64,000 bases of DNA from UBA10649 sp965278945 (GCA_965278945.1 OZ257128.1:1984001-2048000), one strand, 5' to 3'; shown: positions 34,420 through 42,438, counted from the first letter of the stretch. The notes: generated by a model not told the origin, from the sequence alone. Program-made: numbers and translations.

Positions 34420-35163
34420 ATGACAACCTTCTACGAGAGTCGGCCTGCCGTGACCCAGCACTCCCGCACCCGCTCCTTGATCACAGTCCTGGCCGCATCG
34501 GCGCTGCTCGTCGCGGGATTCGCGGTGGTGCCGCCGGCTTCCGCGTCCGTCAATGCGAAGCGCGCTGAGTGCACGATCGTTGGCACCAAGGGCAACGACG
34601 TCCTCCGCGGAACGTCAGGTGATGACGTGATCTGCGGCCTCGGCGGCTCGGATGTCTTGATTGGCCTGGCGGGCGATGACGAACTTCGCGGCGGACCCGG
34701 CGACGACACGCTGTATGGGGACACCGTGAATGGCAGGGACACCGGCGACGACACGCTGGTCGGCGGATCGGGCAAGGACAACAACGAACTGCACGGCACA
34801 CCCGCATGCGCGCCGAACTGCGCGGGCGCGAACCTCTACAACGCAGACCTCAGCCATGCGGTCATCAGCGATGCGATCTTCATCGGAGCGGACCTCAGAC
34901 GGGCCGACCTCACCAGCGCCGTCCTCATCAACGCGGACTTCACCCGCGCCAACCTCACCTACGCCGACCTCATCGTCACCAATCTCAGCGGCGCGGACCT
35001 GCCCTACGCCAACCTCACGGATACGCGCTTCGCCGACGCGGACCTCACCAAGGCGGACCTCACAGGCGCGAACCTCACCCGGGCAAACTTCGATGGCGCC
35101 GAGTGGGAGGACACCTTCTGCCCCAACCACGAGAAGGGTCCCTACCCGTGCACCAGCGCGTAG
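34420..35163 (+). CDS. secreted RTX plus pentapeptide-repeat protein
   Basis: 247 residues; a GTG at 34450 is an alternative start giving a shorter n-region. Signal peptide with LITVLAASALLVAGFAVVPPASAS. Then Cys-containing segments and RTX-type calcium repeats (GTKGNDVLRGTSGDDVICGLGGSDVLIGLAGDDELRGGPGDD style, three to five GGxGxDx turns at about 50-115), followed from about 130 to 225 by pentapeptide repeats of A(D/N)Lxx type (ADLRRADLTSAVLINADF). Both repeat types build right-handed beta-helices, so the protein is probably one long rod stabilised by calcium. Function unknown. Confidence 0.8.
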   Translation: MTTFYESRPAVTQHSRTRSLITVLAASALLVAGFAVVPPASASVNAKRAECTIVGTKGNDVLRGTSGDDVICGLGGSDVLIGLAGDDELRGGPGDDTLYGDTVNGRDTGDDTLVGGSGKDNNELHGTPACAPNCAGANLYNADLSHAVISDAIFIGADLRRADLTSAVLINADFTRANLTYADLIVTNLSGADLPYANLTDTRFADADLTKADLTGANLTRANFDGAEWEDTFCPNHEKGPYPCTSA

Positions 35164-35261
35164 GGCACCCGTCCGGAGGGACCGACTGATCGTCCTCGGC
35201 AAGGCTCCCGTCGCCACTCCGATATCGTCGTGCGACTCGACTGCATCGCCAAGGAGCCACG

Positions 35262-35558
35262 ATGAACGGACCACAGCCCGGCCAGCGCAACCAGCTGATC
35301 GGCATGGGGATTCTGGCCGTCGGGGTGCTGATCCTGATCCTGGGTGCCATCGCTCAGAGCACGGGCATCACGTCCGTCGGCTGGGTGGCAATTGCCGTGG
35401 GCGTCGTGCTCTACATCCTCTCGCGGTACGGCTCGTCGCGCAGTCCACGTGACGACAGCCCGGCGGTCGGTGACTCCCCCAGCAACGTGCGCACCGTCAC
35501 GGACCCGCCCAACCCTTCGGAGAACATCGAGCCCGGCGACATGCCGGACAAGCACTAG
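35262..35558 (+). CDS. small two-helix membrane protein
   Basis: 98 residues. AAGGAG precedes the ATG. Two adjacent hydrophobic helices at about 12-31 and 36-53, then a soluble Ser/Pro/Asp-rich tail without motif. Not recognised. It is 5 bp upstream of the diguanylate cyclase gene and probably starts the operon that ends in sigF. Confidence 0.65.
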   Translation: MNGPQPGQRNQLIGMGILAVGVLILILGAIAQSTGITSVGWVAIAVGVVLYILSRYGSSRSPRDDSPAVGDSPSNVRTVTDPPNPSENIEPGDMPDKH

Positions 35559-35563
35559 TCGTC

Positions 35564-36607
35564 ATGCCAGCAGCCGCGCTCACCGATTCCCGGGATGACC
35601 GAAAGCGGCGCACTGCCTTCCGTGTCCTCCGCGCGAAGCGCCAGACCGGGACCGCGGCGCTCGTCCTCGCCGCTGGCTACGCCGCGATCATCATCTTCAA
35701 CGTGATCACCGAGGGAAGCTCGACGATCGGCGACTACGTGCCGAACCTGCTGTCGATCGTGATCCTGCTAGCGGGAGCGTGGCTGTATTCACGGCCAACG
35801 ATGCCCGCAGCGGTCCTGCCGTGGATCGGCGCCGTCGTCGCGGTCGCACTGGTCCTGCTGCTGCTCGTCGAGACCTCGCGTGACCCCGGTAACCCGTCCG
35901 TGGAGTACGCGCTGATCATCATGGTCGTGTTCAGCCAGTTCGTGCTCTCGTTCCCAGCCGCTATCACCGCAGCCGTCCCGATGCTGGCGGGCTACGTCGT
36001 CGTCGCGACCGATGTCGGCGTCGCGGATGTCGGCGACTGCTTCATCATCGGCCTCACGGCCCTGGCCGTCGGCATGGTCGCCCTCGGTCTGCGCATCCGC
36101 CTCGCCGACTCGCTTGCGATCGCGCTCGACACGGCAGAGGCGCTCGCGACGCACGACTCGCTCACCGGCGTCCTCAACCGGCGTGGCCTCATCGACCACA
36201 TGCCCGGACTGCTCGCGAACGCCTCGCGCCGCGGTGACCTCATCGCGATTGCCTTCGTCGACATCGACGGCATGAAGCCGATCAACGACACCCACGGCCA
36301 TGCGACCGGCGACGAGGTGGTGCGAATCGTCGCCGCGTCGCTGACGTCGACGTCCAGGGCTGGAGACCTGGTGGCCCGCTGGGGCGGTGACGAGTTCGTG
36401 GTCGTCGCACCGGCCGAGCACGGACTGGACCGCGATGCCTGGATCACCCGGCTGTCCGGCGGTGTTCGGGACGCTGCTGCGGGGCACTCCGCGTGGGATG
36501 GATCGGTGACGGTCGGAATCGCCAGCGGTCCTGCGGACGTCAGCGATTGGCAGTCGCTCGTCGAGCGTGCTGACGACGACATGTATGCAAGGAAGCGAGG
36601 GCAATGA
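35564..36607 (+). CDS. membrane diguanylate cyclase (GGDEF)
   Basis: 347 residues. Five or six membrane helices in residues 25-180, a helical linker, then a GGDEF domain. The active-site motif GGDEF is intact at 274-278, and RAGD at 265-268 is the RxxD inhibitory site five residues before it. It should make cyclic di-GMP from GTP and be feedback-inhibited. The sensing segment has no recognised name. It lies in one run with the acetyltransferase, the RsbW-like protein and SigF, which suggests a link between c-di-GMP and general stress. Confidence 0.9.
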   Translation: MPAAALTDSRDDRKRRTAFRVLRAKRQTGTAALVLAAGYAAIIIFNVITEGSSTIGDYVPNLLSIVILLAGAWLYSRPTMPAAVLPWIGAVVAVALVLLLLVETSRDPGNPSVEYALIIMVVFSQFVLSFPAAITAAVPMLAGYVVVATDVGVADVGDCFIIGLTALAVGMVALGLRIRLADSLAIALDTAEALATHDSLTGVLNRRGLIDHMPGLLANASRRGDLIAIAFVDIDGMKPINDTHGHATGDEVVRIVAASLTSTSRAGDLVARWGGDEFVVVAPAEHGLDRDAWITRLSGGVRDAAAGHSAWDGSVTVGIASGPADVSDWQSLVERADDDMYARKRGQ

Positions 36608-36608
36608 G

Positions 36609-37112
36609 GTGACTGAAGGAACCATCCGTCGCGCCGAACAGCAGGACGTCGCCGAGATTCTCGGCATGGTGCGCGACCTCGCCGTGTATGAGCGGCTCGC
36701 CGACCAGGCGGTCGCCACCGAGGACCAGTTCCAGGCCGCGCTGTTCGGCCCGGACCCCAAGGCCTTCGCGCACGTGGTGGAGCACGAGTCAGCGGACGGC
36801 CACCTCCTTGGCGGCTTCGCGCTGTGGTTCCTCAACTACTCCACATGGACCGGAAAGCACGGCCTGTACCTGGAGGATCTGTACGTCCGTCCCGAGCTTC
36901 GCGGCACCGGGTACGGCAAGCGGCTGCTGAGCGCACTGGCCCAGGAGTGCGTAGAACACGACTACGCGCGCTTCGAGTGGTCGGTGCTCGACTGGAACGA
37001 GCCGGCCCTCGGCTTCTACCGGAGCCTGGGCGCGGTTGCCATGGATGAGTGGACGGTGCACCGCGTCACCGGGGATGATCTGCGCAGGCTCGCTGCCGAG
37101 GGGGACACATGA
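36609..37112 (+). CDS. GNAT acetyltransferase, spermidine/diamine N-acetyltransferase-like
   Basis: 167 residues from the GTG at 36609, one base after the GGDEF stop. The acetyl-CoA loop reads VRPELRGTGYGKRLL, preceded by FALWFLNYSTWTGKHGLYLEDLYV, a pattern typical of SSAT-like diamine acetyltransferases; the WSVLDWNEPALGFYRSLGA block is also characteristic. The exact amine is not known. Its stop overlaps the following ATG (ATGA). Confidence 0.85.
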   Translation: MTEGTIRRAEQQDVAEILGMVRDLAVYERLADQAVATEDQFQAALFGPDPKAFAHVVEHESADGHLLGGFALWFLNYSTWTGKHGLYLEDLYVRPELRGTGYGKRLLSALAQECVEHDYARFEWSVLDWNEPALGFYRSLGAVAMDEWTVHRVTGDDLRRLAAEGDT

Positions 37113-37489
37113 ACGATTCCGTGACGCTGACATTCCTGGCGGAAACCCGCAATGTCGGCCTGGCCCGAACCGTTGCCGCGGCGATGTCGGCGCGAGCCGA
37201 CCTACCGCTTGACCAGCTCGAGGACGTCAGGCTCGCGGTCGACGAGGCCGTGACGCAACTCGTCCACGACGCACCCTCGGGAGCCGAGGTCCTGTGCCGG
37301 TTCGAGGTTCGCGACGACGTCCTCGAAGTGCGCGTGTCCGCGCCGAGCACCAGCGGCGGAGTTCCCGCACGGGACACCTTCAGCTGGACCGTCCTGAGCG
37401 CGCTCGTCGATGACGTCACCGCCACCATCGACGCTGGCGAGGTCACCTTGGTCCTGCATGTCAGCCGGCACGTCGCGGTCGACGCATGA
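37109..37489 (+). CDS. RsbW-like anti-sigma factor, degenerate ATPase motifs
   Basis: 126 residues, GHKL-fold anti-sigma factor by size, alignable core and by overlap (ATGA) with sigF. The N-box region LAVDEAVTQLV keeps Glu46 but has Gln50 where Asn coordinates Mg2+, and the glycine-rich G boxes are not visible (SWTVLSALVDDV at that place). It may therefore bind sigma factor without kinase activity. No anti-anti-sigma gene is seen nearby. It is expected to hold the adjacent SigF inactive. Confidence 0.8.
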   Translation: MNDSVTLTFLAETRNVGLARTVAAAMSARADLPLDQLEDVRLAVDEAVTQLVHDAPSGAEVLCRFEVRDDVLEVRVSAPSTSGGVPARDTFSWTVLSALVDDVTATIDAGEVTLVLHVSRHVAVDA

Positions 37490-38274
37490 CCCAAGCCCCC
37501 GGGCGAACCACGCGCTGGGGCGTAGAGCAACGCGAAGCAGAGCACCGGCTGCTCGCCGAACTCTCCGAACTGGCCGCGGACGACCCTCGACGATCGGTTG
37601 TCAGGGACGAACTGGTCACGATGCACCTGCCCTTGGTCCGCCACCTGGCCCGCCGCTACCGCGAGAGCGGCGAGTCGATGGAGGACCTCACGCAGGTGGG
37701 GACGATCGGCCTGATAAAGGCCGTCGACCGGTTCGAGATCGGACGCGGGACCGAGTTCTCGACCTTTGCCACGCCAACCATCCTGGGCGAGATCAAGCGC
37801 CACTTTCGCGACCGCACGTGGGCGTTGCGGGTGCCTAGGCGACTGCAGGAACTGTCGGCGCGCGTCGCCACCTGCACCGACGACCTCATCAAGACCCTCC
37901 AGCGCTCGCCGACGGTGCGCGAGGTTGCCGAGGCCCTCGACGTCACCGACGAGGACGTACTCGCCGCGATCGAGATCCGGCACGCGTACAACACGTCGTC
38001 GATCGATGCCGAGCGCGACGATGATCGCGCGGCCTCGATAGCGGAGTCGCTGGGGACCGACGACCCGGCGTTCGAGGCCCTCGAGGACAGCGAGTCCCTC
38101 CGGCCCCTGCTGGCCGCGCTGCCCGATCGCGAGCGCCAGATCGTCATGCTGAGGTTCTTCGGGAGCATGAGCCAGACGCAGATCGCCGCCGAGATGGGGA
38201 TGTCGCAGATGCACGTCTCGCGGCTGCTGTCCCGCGCCCTGCTCGCGCTTCGCGCGGGCCTGACCGAGCACTAG
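37486..38274 (+). CDS. sigF: SigF/SigB-family stress sigma factor
   Basis: 262 residues. Region 2 with HLARRYRESGESMEDLTQVGTIGLIKAVDRFE and FSTFATPTILGEIKRHFRDRTWALRVPRR, region 3, and a region 4 with LPDREROIVM-like LPDRERQIVMLRFF and MSQTQIAAEMGMSQMHVSRLLSRAL. This is the group 3 SigB/SigF/SigG family of general stress and development. It is the last gene of the operon and is under the upstream anti-sigma factor. Its stop overlaps that of the convergent membrane-protein gene. Confidence 0.93.
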   Translation: MTQAPGRTTRWGVEQREAEHRLLAELSELAADDPRRSVVRDELVTMHLPLVRHLARRYRESGESMEDLTQVGTIGLIKAVDRFEIGRGTEFSTFATPTILGEIKRHFRDRTWALRVPRRLQELSARVATCTDDLIKTLQRSPTVREVAEALDVTDEDVLAAIEIRHAYNTSSIDAERDDDRAASIAESLGTDDPAFEALEDSESLRPLLAALPDRERQIVMLRFFGSMSQTQIAAEMGMSQMHVSRLLSRALLALRAGLTEH

Positions 38275-38678
38275 TCCGGCGGCTCGATCGCCCGGGCAAC
38301 AGCCGGCAGGAACGCCAGGACGATCCCGATCGCTGCGATGACGATCACGGCGATCCCGATGATGCGCTCGGAGCCGCCACTTGCCTGCGCGAGGTCCCAT
38401 CCGACGAGGACGCCGAGGATCTGCGCGACGAGGAACGGCGCCCGCGCCCAGCGCTCCTCACGCCACCACCCGCGGGCCACGCACAGCATCCCCGCGCCGA
38501 ACAGCAGCAAAATGACGATGATCAGCACGACGGCCGGCACGTTGGAAACCTCCTCGGGCCCGGTCACGCCGAGCCGGAGGGTCTGGACGATGTCGTAGAT
38601 CGCGTAGCCGAGCAGGCCCAGGCCCTCGATCGCGGAGATGGCGGCTACGGCAACGATGGCAGGGGTCCGAGCGGGCAC
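38271..38678 (-). CDS. four-helix membrane protein, unknown
   Basis: 135 residues with four hydrophobic segments (about 10-32, 48-68, 80-97 and 105-125) joined by short loops, both termini probably cytoplasmic. No motif beyond RGWWREERWARAPFL. Resembles many small uncharacterised actinobacterial membrane proteins. Transcribed divergently from the lipid kinase gene and convergent with sigF. Confidence 0.68.
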   Translation of the reverse strand: MPARTPAIVAVAAISAIEGLGLLGYAIYDIVQTLRLGVTGPEEVSNVPAVVLIIVILLLFGAGMLCVARGWWREERWARAPFLVAQILGVLVGWDLAQASGGSERIIGIAVIVIAAIGIVLAFLPAVARAIEPPD

Positions 38679-38703
38679 ACGACAACCCTATGGGGACCGT
38701 GGC

Positions 38704-38709
38704 TAGGCT
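38704..38709 (+). promoter_or_regulatory. -10 hexamer TAGGCT, leaderless lipid kinase gene
   Basis: TAGGCT ends seven bases before the GTG at 38717, favouring this start over an in-frame ATG at 38690. Confidence 0.55.
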
Positions 38710-38716
38710 CGACGGC

Positions 38717-39661
38717 GTGCGAGGTCTCCTTGTCGTCAACCCCAAGGCGACCACCACCTCCCCACGCGTCGTCGACGTCATCGTCAACGCGCTGTCCAAC
38801 GAACTCGACCTCGACGTGACGGTGACCACCCACAAGGGCCACGGCATCATGCTCGGGGAGCTCGCCCTCGAGCAGGAACTCGACATTGTCATCACCCTCG
38901 GCGGGGACGGGGTGGTGAACGAGGTGGTCAACGGCATCCTCGCCCGCGGACCCGGAGACAAGGTTCCGCTCCTCGCGACGGTGCCCGGTGGCTCGGCGAA
39001 CGTGTTCGCCCGCACGCTCGGCGTGCCGACGGACGCCGTCGAGGCGACCGGCCTGCTCCTGGACCTCCTGCGCGACAACGTGACGCGAAGCGTGAGCGTG
39101 GGCAAGGCCAACGATCGCTGGTTCGTGGCCAATGCCGGCCTGGGCATCGACGCGGAGATCATCGCCGCGATGGAGCGGCAGCGGAAGTCCGGGCACAGCG
39201 CGACGCCGGCCCGGTACCTGCGCACGACCCTCATGGAGTTCTTCCGCAGCACGAACCGCAAGGACCCGGCGCTCACGCTGACCAGGCCTGCCTCACCGCA
39301 GGCGCCCGAGGGCGAGCGCATTGACGGGCTGTTCCTCGCGGTGGTGCAGAACTCCTCGCCGTGGACCTACTTCGGCAACTGGCCGATCAGCCTGTGCCCG
39401 GATGCCTCGTTCGATACCGGCCTGGACGTCTTCGCCGCCCGCCGGATGCGGATCCCGACGGCGCTGATCGCCGCGCAACGCCTGCTGACCAGCCGCTCGG
39501 GAGGCACGGCTCGAGGCGGGCTGCTCGGCTGGCACGACCAGTCGCAGTTCACCATCTCGGCCAGCCGAGAGGTCGAGTTCCAGATCGACGGCGAGGGCAT
39601 GGGACCGACGACCGAGGTGGCCTTCAGCGCGCACCCGGCCGCGTTGCGCGTGGTGGCGTGA
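38717..39661 (+). CDS. diacylglycerol-kinase-family lipid kinase (YegS/DagK-like)
   Basis: 314 residues. The nucleotide loop GGDGVVNEVVNG, the VPGGSANVFAR block and the C-terminal QIDGEGMGP are the motifs of DAGK_cat-type lipid kinases. The protein corresponds in family and location to M. tuberculosis Rv3218 beside whiB1. It probably phosphorylates a membrane lipid such as diacylglycerol. Start set by the -10 hexamer. whiB follows in the same direction after 297 bp. Confidence 0.88.
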   Translation: MRGLLVVNPKATTTSPRVVDVIVNALSNELDLDVTVTTHKGHGIMLGELALEQELDIVITLGGDGVVNEVVNGILARGPGDKVPLLATVPGGSANVFARTLGVPTDAVEATGLLLDLLRDNVTRSVSVGKANDRWFVANAGLGIDAEIIAAMERQRKSGHSATPARYLRTTLMEFFRSTNRKDPALTLTRPASPQAPEGERIDGLFLAVVQNSSPWTYFGNWPISLCPDASFDTGLDVFAARRMRIPTALIAAQRLLTSRSGGTARGGLLGWHDQSQFTISASREVEFQIDGEGMGPTTEVAFSAHPAALRVVA

Positions 39662-39958
39662 TCGGCGCCGTCCATGCAAGCGCTGTCCGAGTGTCCGGTA
39701 AACGGACGAAATACATGCCCAAGTGACGTACTTGTGACCTAACAGACAGGCAAAACGGGACGTAATCGGCGCTTTACCCTTGTGGGGACCCCTTACCTCT
39801 GCGACCCTGTACAGGCCCGTTGCTTTCGTTGGATGGCTACCTTCCTCCGGAGACCGGTCTGGTAACCCCAGGTCGCCTCTTTTGATGAGCCATCACGTGA
39901 AAGCAATCACGAGCGTCGGGGGAACCCCGGCGCGCAGCATCTGATGGAGTGATTACGC
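39662..39958 (+). promoter_or_regulatory. long upstream/leader region of whiB with hairpins
   Basis: 297 bp without an ORF. Near its start TGTCCG-GTAAA-CGGACG (about 39693-39709) may end the lipid kinase transcript. Nearer to whiB are a CGTGA-AAGCAA-TCACG hairpin (39896-39911) and an 8-bp hairpin with one G-T pair at 39914-39932, and an interrupted GACC...GGTC pairing lies before them. In M. tuberculosis the whiB1 promoter is controlled by the cAMP receptor protein; only a half-like TGTGA is visible here (about 39733-39738). A structured 5-prime leader is inferred. Confidence 0.45.
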
Positions 39959-40213
39959 ATGGACTGGCGCCACGAGGCCGCCTGCCGTGACGAAGACCCG
40001 GAGCTCTTCTTCCCGATCGGCAACACCGGACCAGCATTGGTTCAGATTGAAGAAGCCAAAGCTGTGTGCCGCCGTTGCAGTGTCGTTGATGAATGCCTGC
40101 GCTGGGCTCTTGAGACCGGCCAGGACGCAGGCGTGTGGGGCGGGCTATCCGAGGACGAGCGCCGCGCTCTCAAGCGCCGCAATGCTCGGCTGCGAGCACG
40201 ATCGAACGTCTAG
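39959..40213 (+). CDS. whiB1: WhiB-family iron-sulfur regulator, WhiB1-type
   Basis: 84 residues. Cys9, Cys37, Cys40 and Cys46 are the four cluster ligands, with GVWGG at 58-62 and a basic tail ALKRRNARLRARS for DNA binding. WhiB1-type proteins bind a [4Fe-4S] cluster that senses nitric oxide and work with the primary sigma factor. GGAG lies about ten bases before the ATG. The convergent neighbour is the pdtaS-like kinase, as in M. tuberculosis Rv3219-Rv3220c. Confidence 0.92.
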   Translation: MDWRHEAACRDEDPELFFPIGNTGPALVQIEEAKAVCRRCSVVDECLRWALETGQDAGVWGGLSEDERRALKRRNARLRARSNV

Positions 40214-40229
40214 CGCGAATGCTCGCCGG

Positions 40230-41687
40230 CTAGGCGAGGTCGTGGTTCGGCACCTTGATCACCACTGAGGTCCCCTCCGGCGTGCCGTAGAAGTCACACG
40301 TTCCGCGCAGGTCCCCGGTGATCAGTGACTGCACGATGCTCAGTCCGAGTCCGGTCACGCCCGGGTCGAACTCCCTCGGCAGCCCGCGTCCGTCGTCCTT
40401 CACCCGCATCACCAGCAGGCTCGGCGCGCGTTCGAGGGACACGGTGATCTGGCGCGCCCCCGCATGCTCGACCGCGTTGTGCAATAGCTCTGACGCGACC
40501 ATCGCCAAGGCGGTGGCCAGCTCTGCCGAGAGCGTGGACCACGAGCCGTCGCGCCGCAGCTCGGGCACGGTCTCCGCAGCCGAGTAGGCGGGGGCTAGGT
40601 CACGGACCAGGGCGACGATGCGGTCGACGATCTCGTCGAAGTCGACCCGCTCGCCATCCTCCGACGACAGCGACTCGTGCACGACGGCGATCGCGGCGAC
40701 CCGAAGCTCGGCCTCGGCGAGCGCCTCCTTGGCCTCCGCGGACCCGGCACGCCTGGCCTGCAGGCGCAGCATCGCGGCGACGGTCTGCAGGTTGTTCTTC
40801 ACCCGATGGTGGATCTCCCGAATGGTGGCGTCCTTGCTGATGAGGGCTCGCTCGCGACGGCGCAGGTCGGTCGCGTCCTGCAGGAACAGGAGCGTCCCGA
40901 CCCCGCGGCCGGCCTTGACCAGGGGAATACCGCGCACCAGTACGACGGCGACCGCGTTGTCGATGTCCGCCCGCCCCGCGATTCGTCCACCCGCGACCGC
41001 CGAGAGTGCCTCGTCCATCGGGCCAGGGCGGCGCGACAGGCGGACGGCGAGCTCGGCGAAGGACGACCCGACGACGTCGGTCGCCAGGCCGAGGCGACGT
41101 AGGGCGCTGACCGCGTTCGGGCTGGCGTACTCGACGACCCCCGCTGCGTCGAGGCGGACAATTCCGTCCCCGACACGAGGAGCGGCAATGACGTCCGACC
41201 CGGCCTCGTCGACGGGGAAGCGGCCGTCCACGAGCATCGTGTAGAGATCGTCAGCCGACGACAGGTAGATCTCCTCGAGCCGTCCGGCAACCCTCGGGGC
41301 AGCGGACGCGTGCCTGGCGACCACGGCGATGATGCGATCGCCACTGCGGACCGGGTACGCCTCGATGCCGCTGGGCACCCACGGATGCTTGATATCGCGC
41401 AGCATGACGGGCTGGCCGAAAGCGGCGGCCTGGTCGATCTGCGGAAAGCGCCCCCGCGGCGCGAACGCGCCCACGACATCGTCGGGCACCGAGGTCGGCG
41501 CGGTCGTCGGCCGGACCTGCGCGACGGCGACCAGTCCCCCGTCGTTCCACGTGGGAACCCACAGGACCAGATCGCTCAAGGACAAGTCGGCGAGCAGCGA
41601 CCAGACCTCGACCAGTGAGCTGAGACGGTCGAGATCGGCCGGACCTAGGTCCGTCCGTTCCTTGACGAGCCGGGTCAAGATGGCCAC
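40230..41687 (-). CDS. pdtaS: PdtaS-like sensor histidine kinase (HisKA_2/HWE type)
   Basis: 485 residues from the GTG at 41687. N-terminal GAF-like domain, then a PAS-like domain with ADIDN...GIPLVKAGRG, then EIHHRVKNNLQTVAAMLRLQ, the HisKA_2 phosphorylation box with the paired His, and an ATPase domain with ELLHNAVEHA and DDGRGLP. No membrane helix, so a cytoplasmic sensor. In M. tuberculosis PdtaS phosphorylates the RNA-binding antiterminator PdtaR; no pdtaR gene is in this window. Divergent from the GNAT gene with only 22 bp between. Confidence 0.88.
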   Translation of the reverse strand: MAILTRLVKERTDLGPADLDRLSSLVEVWSLLADLSLSDLVLWVPTWNDGGLVAVAQVRPTTAPTSVPDDVVGAFAPRGRFPQIDQAAAFGQPVMLRDIKHPWVPSGIEAYPVRSGDRIIAVVARHASAAPRVAGRLEEIYLSSADDLYTMLVDGRFPVDEAGSDVIAAPRVGDGIVRLDAAGVVEYASPNAVSALRRLGLATDVVGSSFAELAVRLSRRPGPMDEALSAVAGGRIAGRADIDNAVAVVLVRGIPLVKAGRGVGTLLFLQDATDLRRRERALISKDATIREIHHRVKNNLQTVAAMLRLQARRAGSAEAKEALAEAELRVAAIAVVHESLSSEDGERVDFDEIVDRIVALVRDLAPAYSAAETVPELRRDGSWSTLSAELATALAMVASELLHNAVEHAGARQITVSLERAPSLLVMRVKDDGRGLPREFDPGVTGLGLSIVQSLITGDLRGTCDFYGTPEGTSVVIKVPNHDLA

Positions 41688-41709
41688 GAGGCGAGAGGAT
41701 ACTTGCCCG
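41688..41709. promoter_or_regulatory. shared symmetric -10 region for two divergent genes
   Basis: On the plus strand GATACT (41698-41703) lies six bases before the GTG at 41710; on the minus strand TATCCT (41701-41696) lies eight bases before the GTG at 41687. The two hexamers overlap by four bases, so one melted segment could serve both directions. Confidence 0.45.
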
Positions 41710-42213
41710 GTGACCGCCGCCCTCGAGATCCGCCCCGCCGCGCCGAGCGAGTACGAGCTCATCGGGGACCTGTGCGTCGCGTCGTACGCGGCCGGCGGGC
41801 ACCTGGACCCGGACGACGACTACGCGCAGACGCTGAGGGATGTCGCGGCGCGCGCCTCGCAAACCGAGGTACTAGTAGCGGTCAATGACGGCCAGATCGT
41901 GGGAACGGTGACGATCTGTCCCGTCGGCAGCGACTACGCGGAGGTGGGCAGGAACGGGGAGATGGAGTTCCGCTTCCTCGCCGTCTCGCCTAACGCGTGG
42001 CGGATGGGTGTCGGCGAGGCACTGGTCGCCGCGTGCGAGGAGCGGGCAGTGGAAATCGGTGCGCCGGCGCACGTCATCTGCGTCATCGACAAGAACACCG
42101 CGGCGCAGACGTTCTACGACCGACTCGGGTTCAGCCGCCTGCCCGAGCGCGACTGGGAGCCCAGGGAGGGCGTCTTCCTGCAGGCCTACACGCGAGTCGT
42201 GCCACGCGCCTGA
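41710..42213 (+). CDS. GNAT acetyltransferase
   Basis: 167 residues. Acetyl-CoA binding region FLAVSPNAWRMGVGEALVAACEE and a DKNTAAQTFYDRLGFSRL block identify a Gcn5-related N-acetyltransferase. The substrate is unknown. The GTG at 41710 fits the -10 position and excludes a longer in-frame opening from 41329 that would run through pdtaS. The stop is 3 bp from that of the convergent biotinyl-carrier gene. Confidence 0.82.
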   Translation: MTAALEIRPAAPSEYELIGDLCVASYAAGGHLDPDDDYAQTLRDVAARASQTEVLVAVNDGQIVGTVTICPVGSDYAEVGRNGEMEFRFLAVSPNAWRMGVGEALVAACEERAVEIGAPAHVICVIDKNTAAQTFYDRLGFSRLPERDWEPREGVFLQAYTRVVPRA

Positions 42214-42216
42214 GCG

Positions 42217-42432
42217 TTAGACGAGGATGGCGATGACGTCGCCCTCGCGGATGACGTCGCCGGGGGCGACGCTGATCTCCGCGACGACCCCGGGGGCCTC
42301 GACAACGACCGGGATCTCCATCTTCATGGACTCCAGGATGACCAGCGTGTCGCCGATCACGACCGAGTCTCCGACGGCCACGAGGATCGAGTGCACGGAC
42401 GCGACCATCTCGGCCCGCAATGTCTGCTCCAC
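42217..42432 (-). CDS. stand-alone biotin/lipoyl carrier domain (TB7.3-like)
   Basis: 71 residues making up one complete carrier domain, with the modified Lys in ESMKME at about 36-38 and the glycine turns GDSVVIGD and GDVIREGD. Corresponds to the biotinylated protein TB7.3 (Rv3221c), which lies beside rshA-sigH. It starts six bases after the rsrA stop and would share the sigR-rsrA transcript. The carboxylase it serves is not known. Confidence 0.9.
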   Translation of the reverse strand: MEQTLRAEMVASVHSILVAVGDSVVIGDTLVILESMKMEIPVVVEAPGVVAEISVAPGDVIREGDVIAILV

Positions 42433-42438
42433 CGTGTT

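Noticed and set aside
39840..39958. A c-di-AMP (ydaO-type) riboswitch in front of whiB, suggested by a GGGGGAACC string.
   Set aside because: Only that short string fits; the remaining conserved blocks could not be found.
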